From: Polyangiaceae bacterium
GTDB taxonomy: Bacteria > Myxococcota_A > Polyangia > Polyangiales > Polyangiaceae
Length of the DNA: 34,335 bases
Assembly: GCA_016929495.1 (NCBI GenBank)
Contig: JAFGIS010000273.1
Span: 1-34,335 of the forward strand
Direction: 5' to 3'
Part shown: piece by piece, positions 17,289-25,950 of the stretch
How the letters are laid out: every line of letters begins with the position of its first letter
Numbering within the stretch: the first letter of the stretch is position 1
The notes under the pieces: generated by a model
What the model saw: only the letters and a program-made list of their open reading frames with translations
Database searches by the model: none
What the model was told of the DNA's origin: nothing
Made by a program: the position numbers and the translations under genes

Positions 17289-17435
17289 CTGGTGCCCTGT
17301 CTCCGAGACAGGGCACAGAAGTAGAAACGCGTTTGCTGGCTCAGACGGGGGGCATTCGCCGCAGAATTCGACGGCTTCGCCCAGTTCGAGGCCGTCGAAT
17401 TCTGTGGCGAATCACGGAGACAGGGCACTAGTGCC
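17285..17435 (+). repeat. CTAG-bounded hairpin repeat, type A, copy 2
   Basis: It shares its CTAG (17285-17288) with the end of element B2. Hairpin 1 is GTGCCCTGTCT (17292-17302) with AGACAGGGCAC (17306-17316), loop CCG. Hairpin 2 pairs 17356-17375 with 17391-17410 (20 bp including one G-U). The third block GAGACAGGGCAC (17417-17428) is a second copy of the hairpin 1 right arm and is followed by GTGCCCTGTC (17429-17438 region) through a GGCACTAGTGCC palindrome. Four alternating arms can therefore pair in more than one way. It is homologous to 142-284. Confidence 0.75.
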
Positions 17436-17443
17436 CTGTCGCG

Positions 17444-17701
17444 CTATTGGCTGACGCACCCGAGCAGGCACCTGACGTAGTCCCCCTCGGTGTCCACGTC
17501 CATGATGTCCTCGCAGCTCGAGTCATTGACGCAGTCTGCGACGCACTCGTCTTCCTTGTTCGTGCACTCGCGCGGTTCGCCAGCATCGCGGACCCCGCAG
17601 TGCTCCCACTTGGCAACGGACTTCTCACACGCATCGTCGGTAGAACATGCGCTCAGCAGGAACGCGGTGAAGACGACCGAGACCAGAGTGCGGTACGACA
17701 C
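17444..17701 (-). CDS. small Cys-rich lipoprotein
   Basis: A secreted lipoprotein of unknown function. From the GTG at 17701 the product has 85 residues: a short basic N-terminus (SYRT), a hydrophobic stretch LVSVVFTAFL and the lipobox LLSAC. The frame opens at a TTG at 17740, which would give a long N-region, so I prefer the GTG. The mature part is acidic and has eight further Cys after the lipidated one, enough for four disulfides (DAC, EHC, REC, DEC, ADC, SSC, VRC, LGC). Small acidic Cys-rich lipoproteins of this style are common in myxobacteria. It stands alone and its stop lies just past repeat A2. Confidence 0.72.
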   Translation of the reverse strand: MSYRTLVSVVFTAFLLSACSTDDACEKSVAKWEHCGVRDAGEPRECTNKEDECVADCVNDSSCEDIMDVDTEGDYVRCLLGCVSQ

Positions 17702-17965
17702 GGGTCGTGAACGAATACGCGCGCTCGGCGCGACCGTCAACCCGGGGCTGCCGCGGCGACCCAGCTCCAGGGCGGAGCGCTTACTGCTCTCGACAGATCC
17801 GCCGACCCGGAGTCATGTCCTTGCTTGGTTGACCGGCCCGCGGTTCGGTACCGGGCCAGAGCTCGGCATTCCGGGACTCGATGTGGGTGGTCCGCGACGC
17901 GGGAGCCTCGACCCCAGGGCGATCGGGAGCTTGACTCGACCGCCCGAGGCCCGAAACTCCCGGCC

Positions 17966-18379
17966 ATGAAGCTCTACACGGGCAGCATCGAGCTCAGTAC
18001 CTCGCGACAACGCGAGCTGGTGGACATCACCGAGCAGGCGCGGCAGGAGGTACGCCGTTCCGGGGTGGGCAATGGTGCCTGCGCTCTGTACGCGCAGGGA
18101 GCTACGGCTGCATTGATGATCCAGGAGAACGACGATCCGAACATCACGCTCGATGTGCTCGATTGCCTCGACCGCCTCGTGCCCGCTGGGCAATGGCGCC
18201 ACGACCGGGTAGACGACAACGGCGCAGCCCATATACAGGCAGGGCTGGTCGGCCCGAGCGAGGTCATTCCCGTCCGCAACGGACAGCTGGCTCTGTCCAC
18301 GTGGCAAAACATCTTCCTCTGCGACTTCGATGGGCCTCGCCGGCGTCGATCCGTGCTCGTGACGATATACGGGGAGTGA
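17966..18379 (+). CDS. YjbQ/UPF0047-family protein lacking a conserved His
   Basis: A 137-residue member of the YjbQ (UPF0047) family, some of which show thiamine-phosphate synthase side activity. The family pattern is clear: DITEQARQEVRRSGVGNG, then LDCLDRLVPAG, WRHDRVDDNGAAHIQAGL, G-LALSTWQNIFLCDFDGPRRR. The otherwise conserved HTSA/HTTA block reads GATAALMIQEND, so its His is replaced by Gly. This copy may be catalytically altered. The start at ATG 17966 matches the family; an open frame extends 47 codons upstream without similarity. It converges on the small membrane protein gene, 8 bp apart. Confidence 0.9.
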   Translation: MKLYTGSIELSTSRQRELVDITEQARQEVRRSGVGNGACALYAQGATAALMIQENDDPNITLDVLDCLDRLVPAGQWRHDRVDDNGAAHIQAGLVGPSEVIPVRNGQLALSTWQNIFLCDFDGPRRRRSVLVTIYGE

Positions 18380-18387
18380 GGAGTACT

Positions 18388-18690
18388 CTAGGGGGTTGTC
18401 TCGACTCGGCAGACGTAGTCGCCCAGCAGCCACGCCGTGCGCTGGCAGGTCACATCGACGGCCGAGGATCGCCGGCCCTTCTGCTGCGCCTGGAAGGTGA
18501 AGCTCTGGCTGATCGGGTTACGTTCCATCCGGGTCATGTTGGCCGAGCAGTGCTCGGCACCGCAGGCCACGTACTCGGCTTGCTTGACCACGTCCCGGTT
18601 GTCCCCGTAGACGTTGATCAACCCGAGCACCGTCGCGCCGATCAGCACGGTGCTGATGATCGGCCGCAAGAGCGTTTTGGCAGCTGCCAC
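18388..18690 (-). CDS. small membrane-anchored protein, unknown function
   Basis: 100 residues. An N-terminal hydrophobic segment (about 9-27, IISTVLIGATVLGLINVYG) is followed by a polar domain with four Cys (VACGAEHC, VTCQ, YVCR). It looks like an uncleaved anchor with an outward-facing, disulfide-stabilised domain. It starts 10 nt after the methyltransferase stop, so the two are probably one transcript. I do not recognise the family. The reading frame has codon use like its neighbours and ends 8 bp from the convergent YjbQ-like gene. Confidence 0.7.
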   Translation of the reverse strand: MAAAKTLLRPIISTVLIGATVLGLINVYGDNRDVVKQAEYVACGAEHCSANMTRMERNPISQSFTFQAQQKGRRSSAVDVTCQRTAWLLGDYVCRVETTP

Positions 18691-18700
18691 GCGTTGCTCC

Positions 18701-19303
18701 TCACTTCACGCCGCTCGCCATTTCGAGCTCGTAGAATGGCGGCGGCCTGTCCTTGATCCACCAGAGGCCCGCGCCGATGTTGATGAGATGCTTCAACAGG
18801 ATCCCTCGATAGTAGGATCCGTTGCGGATGAAAATATTCGAGTCGGTCAGGTTCTGGTCACAGCGCTCTCGCAGATCCGTGCGCGTGGTGACCTCGACGT
18901 ACACCAGCCCACGCGACATGGCAGCGATATTGGCGATGGCCGGAGCCACGTCGGGATCGGGCAGGTACTGCAGCACACCCTGGCAGATGATGAGATCGTG
19001 CTTCTTGCGGTCGCGCCAGCGTGCAATATCACGGTGCAGGAAGCCGTGCTTCTTGCACATCGCGTGGCTGACCTCCGTGCCGGTGTACTTGACTTCCGGG
19101 TAGTTCTTCTCGATGAAGCGCTTCCACAGTCCGATGCCGGCGCCGATGTCGAGGACGCTCTTGAGCTCCACCTTGTTCCAGTGCGCGAACGCGAACACGA
19201 ATCCCGCTAGGGCCGCATGCTCCTCCGACGACACCACTCGCGTCTTCGGGTCCTCATAGAAGCGGTGGTAGTAGGCCTCATCGAAGCGGCGGAACCGGTC
19301 CAT
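18701..19303 (-). CDS. class I SAM-dependent methyltransferase
   Basis: A 200-residue methyltransferase from the ATG at 19303 (MDRFRRFDEAYYHRFY); an upstream start at 19351 would add a poorly conserved 16 residues. SAM-binding motif I is SVLDIGAGIGLW (about 48-59). The acidic end of strand 2 is TGTEVS, and motif IV is HDLIICQGVLQYLPD. The C-terminal part has YYRGILLKHLINIGAGLWWI. The substrate is unknown. It is first in a two-gene unit with the small membrane protein. Confidence 0.88.
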   Translation of the reverse strand: MDRFRRFDEAYYHRFYEDPKTRVVSSEEHAALAGFVFAFAHWNKVELKSVLDIGAGIGLWKRFIEKNYPEVKYTGTEVSHAMCKKHGFLHRDIARWRDRKKHDLIICQGVLQYLPDPDVAPAIANIAAMSRGLVYVEVTTRTDLRERCDQNLTDSNIFIRNGSYYRGILLKHLINIGAGLWWIKDRPPPFYELEMASGVK

Positions 19304-20017
19304 GGGAGGCAGTCTACTCCGAAGGACCCCGGGCCGGGCGAGATCCAGCATGTTGGAAGATGAGCCGGCCTCTGGTTGGCTTGATGTAATCTACTGAAAG
19401 TAAAGAAGTAGTTAATTAATGCGTCTATGCGCATAATAACATGGAACGCGCCGATCTTGACGGGTGCTCCGCGCAGAAAGCCAGGCACTTGGCGTAGGAG
19501 CTCTTGGGGGAGGGGAGGGACAGCCCAGCGTTTCGCGGCGTGGGGCGGTGCCTGCTGGGTGCACGCGGGGCTCAGGATGGGATCGGCGGGACTAACGCCG
19601 ACCAGCGGCGTGCATCGCCTCCACGAGACGTTCCGCACAGGAAAGCGAAGTGCCCAGCGATGAACGTGAACGACTCTGTGACGGAGAGCGAGTTCGACAC
19701 TTTCCACGGCGGTTGCGAGTCTCTGCCCTAACGACGCGAGGTCTGCGGGCAGGGTCGTCGTCGTCGCGGGCCGCGGTGACGCGGGCGAGGGTTGCGTACA
19801 CGCCATGCGGGGTCAGGGGGTTCGCGTGCACGCCATGGCGGTGGATGCCGAGCCCGACCCCGGTGGGTTCGGCAGAGGCAGACGCGCGGGGAACGAAGGG
19901 TGCTCCGAGGTCCTGGCCTGGTCGAAAACGTCGAAGTACCCTTCGCTGCAACCGTCGCGAGGTACTACCGTGCCTGGAACGGATCGCCACGTCGGTAGGC
20001 CTGAGAGGAGCCGTAGG
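19304..20017. other. 714-bp intergenic stretch with an AT-rich island
   Basis: No convincing gene: open frames here are Arg/Ser/Pro-rich shadows. 19380-19440 is AT-rich compared with its surroundings and contains the perfect 10-bp palindrome TATGCGCATA (19426-19435), so it probably holds the methyltransferase promoter. Near 19790-19843 two imperfect direct repeats share CACGCCATG (cores at 19799 and 19829). Confidence 0.4.
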
Positions 20018-20743
20018 ATGTCTCGCGTGAACCATGGGATCGGTCTCGTTGTCTGCACGGCGGCTCTCGGGCTGATGGTGGGCTGCGACCCTTCTCCGAA
20101 CGCCAAAACCACTGCCTCGGCAGCCCCGACGGAGGCGACCGTGCCAGCCCAGCCGCAGAAGGCCGTGCCCAGGCCTTCGGGCCTGCTGCCCAAGGACCTG
20201 GATGTTGCGGCCCTGAGCAAGAGACTCGGCTGCGGTCGTGCGGCCAAGGTCAAGCAGGCCTGTCGCGTGCTCAGGGAGTTCGGGCAGGCAGAACGCTGGG
20301 CGTGGCCAACCCGGTCGCCCGAGGCGCGCTGGGCCGGCAACGCGTATGTGGTCAGCAGGGGCGACGACGAAAGGAAAGCGATGGTGCTCTACGGCAAGCA
20401 GGTGCCCACCATGCAGGTGGACCCGGACATGCTGCCGCTCAAGCTCGGGGCCGGGATGCTGTCCGAGGGGCTCGGCTCCGCGCGCTGGAGTCTGGTCGAC
20501 GGGATCTCCCGTCTGTCCCGCGTGGCGAGGAAGAACCCGGCACGGGTGGCAGCCTCTAGCTTCACGCCGAAGATACAGCGTGCGGTTCAGGCGACCGATG
20601 GCGCTTCCCTTCTGTGGGTGGCGGACGACAAGGCGTACTTCAGGCAACAAGGTAGGAAAGTGCTGGTCGTGGAGCTGAGCGCCAACGTGACCGACCAGCA
20701 TGGGGAGGGCACCTACGCCGAGCTCTGGCCGGTCTACTGGTGA
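20018..20743 (+). CDS. lipoprotein, unknown function
   Basis: 241 residues from the ATG at 20018, with AGGAG 8 nt upstream (20005-20009). The signal peptide is MSRVNHGIGLVVCTAALGLM with lipobox LMVGC. An Ala/Thr/Pro-rich stretch (about 25-55) leads to a globular domain with LPKDLDVAALSKRLGCGRAAKVKQACRV and a Trp-rich end (ELWPVYW). The longer frame from 19805 has no signal peptide and is rejected. I do not recognise the domain; an envelope role is inferred only from the lipobox. Confidence 0.8.
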   Translation: MSRVNHGIGLVVCTAALGLMVGCDPSPNAKTTASAAPTEATVPAQPQKAVPRPSGLLPKDLDVAALSKRLGCGRAAKVKQACRVLREFGQAERWAWPTRSPEARWAGNAYVVSRGDDERKAMVLYGKQVPTMQVDPDMLPLKLGAGMLSEGLGSARWSLVDGISRLSRVARKNPARVAASSFTPKIQRAVQATDGASLLWVADDKAYFRQQGRKVLVVELSANVTDQHGEGTYAELWPVYW

Positions 20744-20955
20744 CCGGCGGCCGTCGACGCGCCCGAGTGTCTGCGCTCGAGGCGCGGCGGGGTCTTGCCG
20801 TTCGTCGTCGGGGCGTGTCGCGAAACGCTCACACGGAGCGCTTTGGGGCGACTTGGGGGTTTCCCGTCGACGCGGGCTCCTTCAGGGGCTTCCCGAACTG
20901 CGCGTGACAGGGTATCAAGGGGGCTGGGCGCATTGATCGCGCCGAGGAGAACCAG

Positions 20956-21063
20956 ATGCCAAAAGGGCAAGAGAAGCCGAAGACCAACAACAAGCCGAAG
21001 CTCACTGCCAAGGAGAAGAAGGAGAAGAAGAAGCAGAAGAAGGCGGCAGCAGCGGCCAAGTAG
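20956..21063 (+). CDS. 35-residue lysine-rich protein
   Basis: A small gene: ATG at 20956, TAG at 21061-21063. GAGGAG (20944-20949) stands 6 nt before the ATG, an excellent ribosome-binding site. About 15 of the 35 residues are Lys (MPKGQEKPKTNNKPKLTAKE, then KK-rich, ending AAAAAK). The composition is unlike a chance frame in this DNA. Short Lys-rich proteins of this pattern are annotated as hypothetical in many proteobacteria; nucleic-acid or ribosome binding is a guess from charge. Confidence 0.72.
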   Translation: MPKGQEKPKTNNKPKLTAKEKKEKKKQKKAAAAAK

Positions 21064-21183
21064 CAGCCGCTCGCTCGGTGGCGGCAGTCCTTGGGTAGCG
21101 TGTGCGGCGTTCAGTCGAAAGAAGCCCTGGTGGGGTTGGGGTGCAGCCGCTCGACCGACAGAAACACGACTGTCCATCCAAGC

Positions 21184-22285
21184 CTATTCGTCGGCGATGT
21201 CGTTTCCCACCTCGGGCGTGGAGTCGGGGATCTCGACTCCGCCGTTCGGATCCTCGCTGTCAGCCATGGGCTCGTTCGCGTCCGAAGGAGGCAGCTCCAG
21301 CGTCCGGAAGCCTGCGGCGCACGCCGATGAGTCTCCTTCGGTGGATTGCACGGTGCAGCGGTCTCCTCCAGGGCCGTCGTCCGGGCAAACCCGCACGATG
21401 CGATACACCTGCTCGAGGCCCGCGCTCCAACACTGGCTGACGACCCAGGCTTCGGTCCCGGGTACGTCACCGCCCGTCACGATCGCGTCGCTGCGCCCCC
21501 CTCGTCCTCGCGTGTGGCGCACCCGTGCCAACACCAGCTCCTCGGCGTCGCTGGCCGTTCCCGCGACGTCGCCTCGATAGGCCAGACGCAGGCGGTTGAC
21601 CTCGTTGGCCAAGTGCACTTCTTGGATCAACGCGTCGACGCCGGCCTTGCTTTCCGGGTCGCGCGTGAAGTCCTTGGGGGCATAGCCCACAGTCGTACCG
21701 AGCTCTCCGTGGGCGAAGCCGGCGAGCAGCTTCCCTCGTGCGACCATCGTCGGATCCACTGCGCCGAGCGCGTCCAGATCGAAGCCGGCCACGCCGATGC
21801 CGCGCCGGGCAACCTCTCCCACCGCCAGCTCGCCGACCCCGACGTGCGAGTAGGCCGTGTCGCTCTCGGCGACCCTGGTACCAGTGGGACAGATACGTGA
21901 GCAGCATGCCGTCGATGCGGCGCGCCGTGCGAAAGCGGCGTGAAGCAGCGATGCGCTCGAAGATGCGGTTCTTCTCGGCGCTGTCGCGCGCGTGCTCGAA
22001 CGCCGCCAGATCGGCGAAGAAGTCGCGCTCTGCGCCCTCCGGGCCGAGGGCGTCGGCGAACTTGGGGACGGACTCGGCGCCGAGGTTTCGGTGCCCGTCC
22101 ATGACCAGCTTGAAGAAGTTCGGCGAACGCAGCCCCGCGCGCCTGGAGATCGTTCGGAAGGAGAGGCCGGCGCGAGTCTTCTTTCCAGCCTCGTAGCTGG
22201 CGCGCAAGAAGGCCCGATAGTCGAGGAACTCGAACACGCTGACGCCCGTCTCTCGCCGTCTCGGGAGGCTCTTGCGTACGGCCAT
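21184..22285 (-). pseudogene. TIGR02147-like regulator N-terminus fused out of frame to an unrelated C-terminus
   Basis: The frame starting at ATG 22285 encodes ~137 residues that resemble the N-terminal half of the TIGR02147 family, found in myxobacteria and Fibrobacteres (FEFLDYRAFLRASYEAGKK, SPNFFKLVMDGHRNL, LLTYLSHWYQ). At about 21885-21895 that frame becomes Arg/Gly-rich nonsense, ending at 21467. The +1 frame instead becomes protein-like (RVAESDTAYSHVGVGELAV, then an acidic end to 21184). That second part does not look like the TIGR02147 C-terminus; it resembles the body of a separate, perhaps exported, protein without its start. A deletion fusion or decayed gene pair is likelier than one gene with a frameshift. 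A sequencing error alone would not join matching halves. Confidence 0.6.
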
Positions 22286-22511
22286 CTCACCAGACAGCCT
22301 GCCCGAGGCAGCGAAGGCTGCGCAAGCTGTGTGCTCAATTGTCAGAATGCATCTTGAATACGAACTGTATGCAAACCGAGTACTTACAGACTAGCAACAA
22401 CACGCCCTCGTCCGGGTGGACTCGGACGTCCTACCTAGCACCGCCTGTTCCTGGTACCGATCAGAGTCCGGTGCGGATCCGTCGAGGGCTCGCACGGCCC
22501 GCAGGACGGTG

Positions 22512-23957
<1,446 letters not shown>

Positions 23958-24153
23958 GAGAGCTCAAGCGTCCGAGCGTATGCGACCCTGTGCTGGCTCG
24001 ACGGTCAATCTCGCGGGCAGAGTGGACGTGCCGCCGAACGGCTGCGGTCGCCGGTCGGTGCAGCCGCTGGCAGCACGATCTGTTTGCGGCCAAGCGGCCG
24101 GTCCGTTCGCGCTTTGGCGTGCTCTGCGAAGGGCCGCTACCATCCGGGCCAGC

Positions 24154-25914
24154 ATGAAGGTCCGCGCGATTGCCGCCTCCGCCGAGGAGAGCAATGCGAT
24201 TGGGACGCTCGAGCTGGAGTGCACGCCAGCTGGCCTGGTGCTCGTGTACGTCGGCGTCGGTGCGTTCAGCGAAGGCTACGCGCCCGCTGCGGTGACCACC
24301 GGGACCTGCGTCACCGTGCCCTGGTCCGCCGTGCAGCAGGCGCGTGCGCAAGGTGAGCAGGTCGTCCTGGTCCTGGATCCGAGAGTGACCCCGCACAACC
24401 GTCTGACGTTGGTCAACTTCTCGACGGGCAACGAGACCGACCACCGACAGCTGTATCGCCAACGCATGATGGTCAGGGTCGCTGCGATGGCAGGGGCTCT
24501 CGTTCTGCTGCTCGCGGGGATGGTCGCCTTCCCGCGTCTGGGCCCACGCTGGACCGTGGGACCCACGCTGCTCGTCGCAGGGCTTGCCGCGACAGCGGTA
24601 CTTTTTCTGGGCTTCGCGGCGGACCGGTGGATCAAGAGCGGAGGGATGGATGCCGACCGCGCGAGAGAGATCTTCCTCGCAACGCTGGGCTACTACTTGC
24701 CGCAAATCGAACGCCTGGCCACGCTGCCGGCTCAGCGCGCGAAACGATGGCGCTTGCCACCCTTCGATTCCCTTTTGCCCAGAACGACCGGCGCCGTTGC
24801 CATCACCCTCGCGGCGGGCGCGCTCGGCGCCGTCATGATGGCGCGCTGGTTCACGCTCGAACGCCCCGGCGTTCGAGAGAGCGTCGCGGCAGCCGCAGCG
24901 TCACCACGGCCGTCTGTCTCGCCGGCCGTGGTCTCAGCTCCGCCCGTGACGAAGTCGCCTCCCAGCGTGCAGGCACCCTCCCAGGCGCCACCCGCTTCGA
25001 GCGTTCCGGCGGCTGCGCCGCCACTACCGGGCCAGGGGCTTGCGCGCGCAGAGCCCTGCAGCTGCGCCCGGGCGGATTCGGTGCTCTGGCGCGAGCCGAT
25101 TCCGGTCCTTTCCACACTGATCATCGACTCGAAGCTGGAGCGCAAGCAGAAGCATCCCGAGCTACATCTCGAGATCGCCGCCATCAACAACGGCGACAAG
25201 TCTCTGGAGGACCTGACGCTCCGCGTCGAGTTCTACGAGCAGGATCCCCCTCCGTCCTCCAAGCTCTACTCGGTGGCCAACCGCCCCTTGTACTATGCAG
25301 GGCCGCTCGGGCCCGGCAAAGCGATCAAGTGGAGCGTCGAGGCCGAGGGCACGCATTTCAAGGTCCACCCGCCCGCTGCCGGCCCGCGGAAGGAGCTGCT
25401 CACGGACAGCATCGGCGCCCAGGGGGAGCGGGCTGCACCGACCAATCTGCTCGCGGACCTGCTCAACGCCAATCACAGGCCTGTGCGTCTGCATGGTGCG
25501 ATGCTGCTCGCCTTCCTCGGTGACCCGCGCGCCCTGGAGGCAGCCCAGGAGCTCAGACGCGCACTCCGCGAGGAGGAAGCCACCTATCTGCGGCGGCTGT
25601 TCGAGGCACTGGGCGAGGTACGTGCTTGCGAGCTCTCGGTAGCTGCCACGGGCCAGGTGAGCCTATGCGTGTACAATAGCTCCCGGAAGTCCAGGAGCGG
25701 TTTGGGCGTCGCGCTGCGTGCGCTGGACGCCGCCGTGACCCACCGCGACCCAGTCGGTCCTCCACCCCAGGTGCTCGACGAACACAAGTGGCCCGTGCCC
25801 GGGGAGCTCGGTGCCGAGAGCGGTGTCCGTCTGAACGGGACTGTGCCCGGCAGGCCGACGGACAAGGCCGCGATGTACGAGGTCGTGGTCGACGAGATGG
25901 ATCTACTCAACTGA
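24154..25914 (+). CDS. large multi-domain membrane protein, unknown function
   Basis: 586 residues from the ATG at 24154; the frame stays open ~300 bp upstream but antisense to the transporter. An N-terminal ~100-residue domain lacks hydrophobic segments (KVRAIAASAEESNAIGTLEL). Two membrane segments follow (about 108-126 and 136-156), a polar loop, and a third (about 212-231). After that come a Pro/Ser/Ala linker (about 245-300), a short Cys motif CSCA, a beta-rich domain (about 310-420, LHLEIAAINNGDKSLEDLTL), and a helical segment resembling a HEAT-type repeat (VRLHGAMLLAFLGDPRALEAA). The C-terminal part probably faces the periplasm. I do not recognise the protein. Confidence 0.82.
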   Translation: MKVRAIAASAEESNAIGTLELECTPAGLVLVYVGVGAFSEGYAPAAVTTGTCVTVPWSAVQQARAQGEQVVLVLDPRVTPHNRLTLVNFSTGNETDHRQLYRQRMMVRVAAMAGALVLLLAGMVAFPRLGPRWTVGPTLLVAGLAATAVLFLGFAADRWIKSGGMDADRAREIFLATLGYYLPQIERLATLPAQRAKRWRLPPFDSLLPRTTGAVAITLAAGALGAVMMARWFTLERPGVRESVAAAAASPRPSVSPAVVSAPPVTKSPPSVQAPSQAPPASSVPAAAPPLPGQGLARAEPCSCARADSVLWREPIPVLSTLIIDSKLERKQKHPELHLEIAAINNGDKSLEDLTLRVEFYEQDPPPSSKLYSVANRPLYYAGPLGPGKAIKWSVEAEGTHFKVHPPAAGPRKELLTDSIGAQGERAAPTNLLADLLNANHRPVRLHGAMLLAFLGDPRALEAAQELRRALREEEATYLRRLFEALGEVRACELSVAATGQVSLCVYNSSRKSRSGLGVALRALDAAVTHRDPVGPPPQVLDEHKWPVPGELGAESGVRLNGTVPGRPTDKAAMYEVVVDEMDLLN

Positions 25915-25950
25915 GGGGCCGACGACGGACCGTCTGCTCGCTGTGTGCGG

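Noticed and set aside
19790..19843. Two imperfect direct repeats around CACGCCATG
   Set aside because: Short, only two units, in GC-rich intergenic DNA; could be chance, so mentioned only in the region note.
19592..20701. Minus-strand frame of 369 codons opposite the lipoprotein at 20018
   Set aside because: The plus strand has a ribosome-binding site, signal peptide and lipobox; the minus frame is Arg/His/Pro-rich without motifs.
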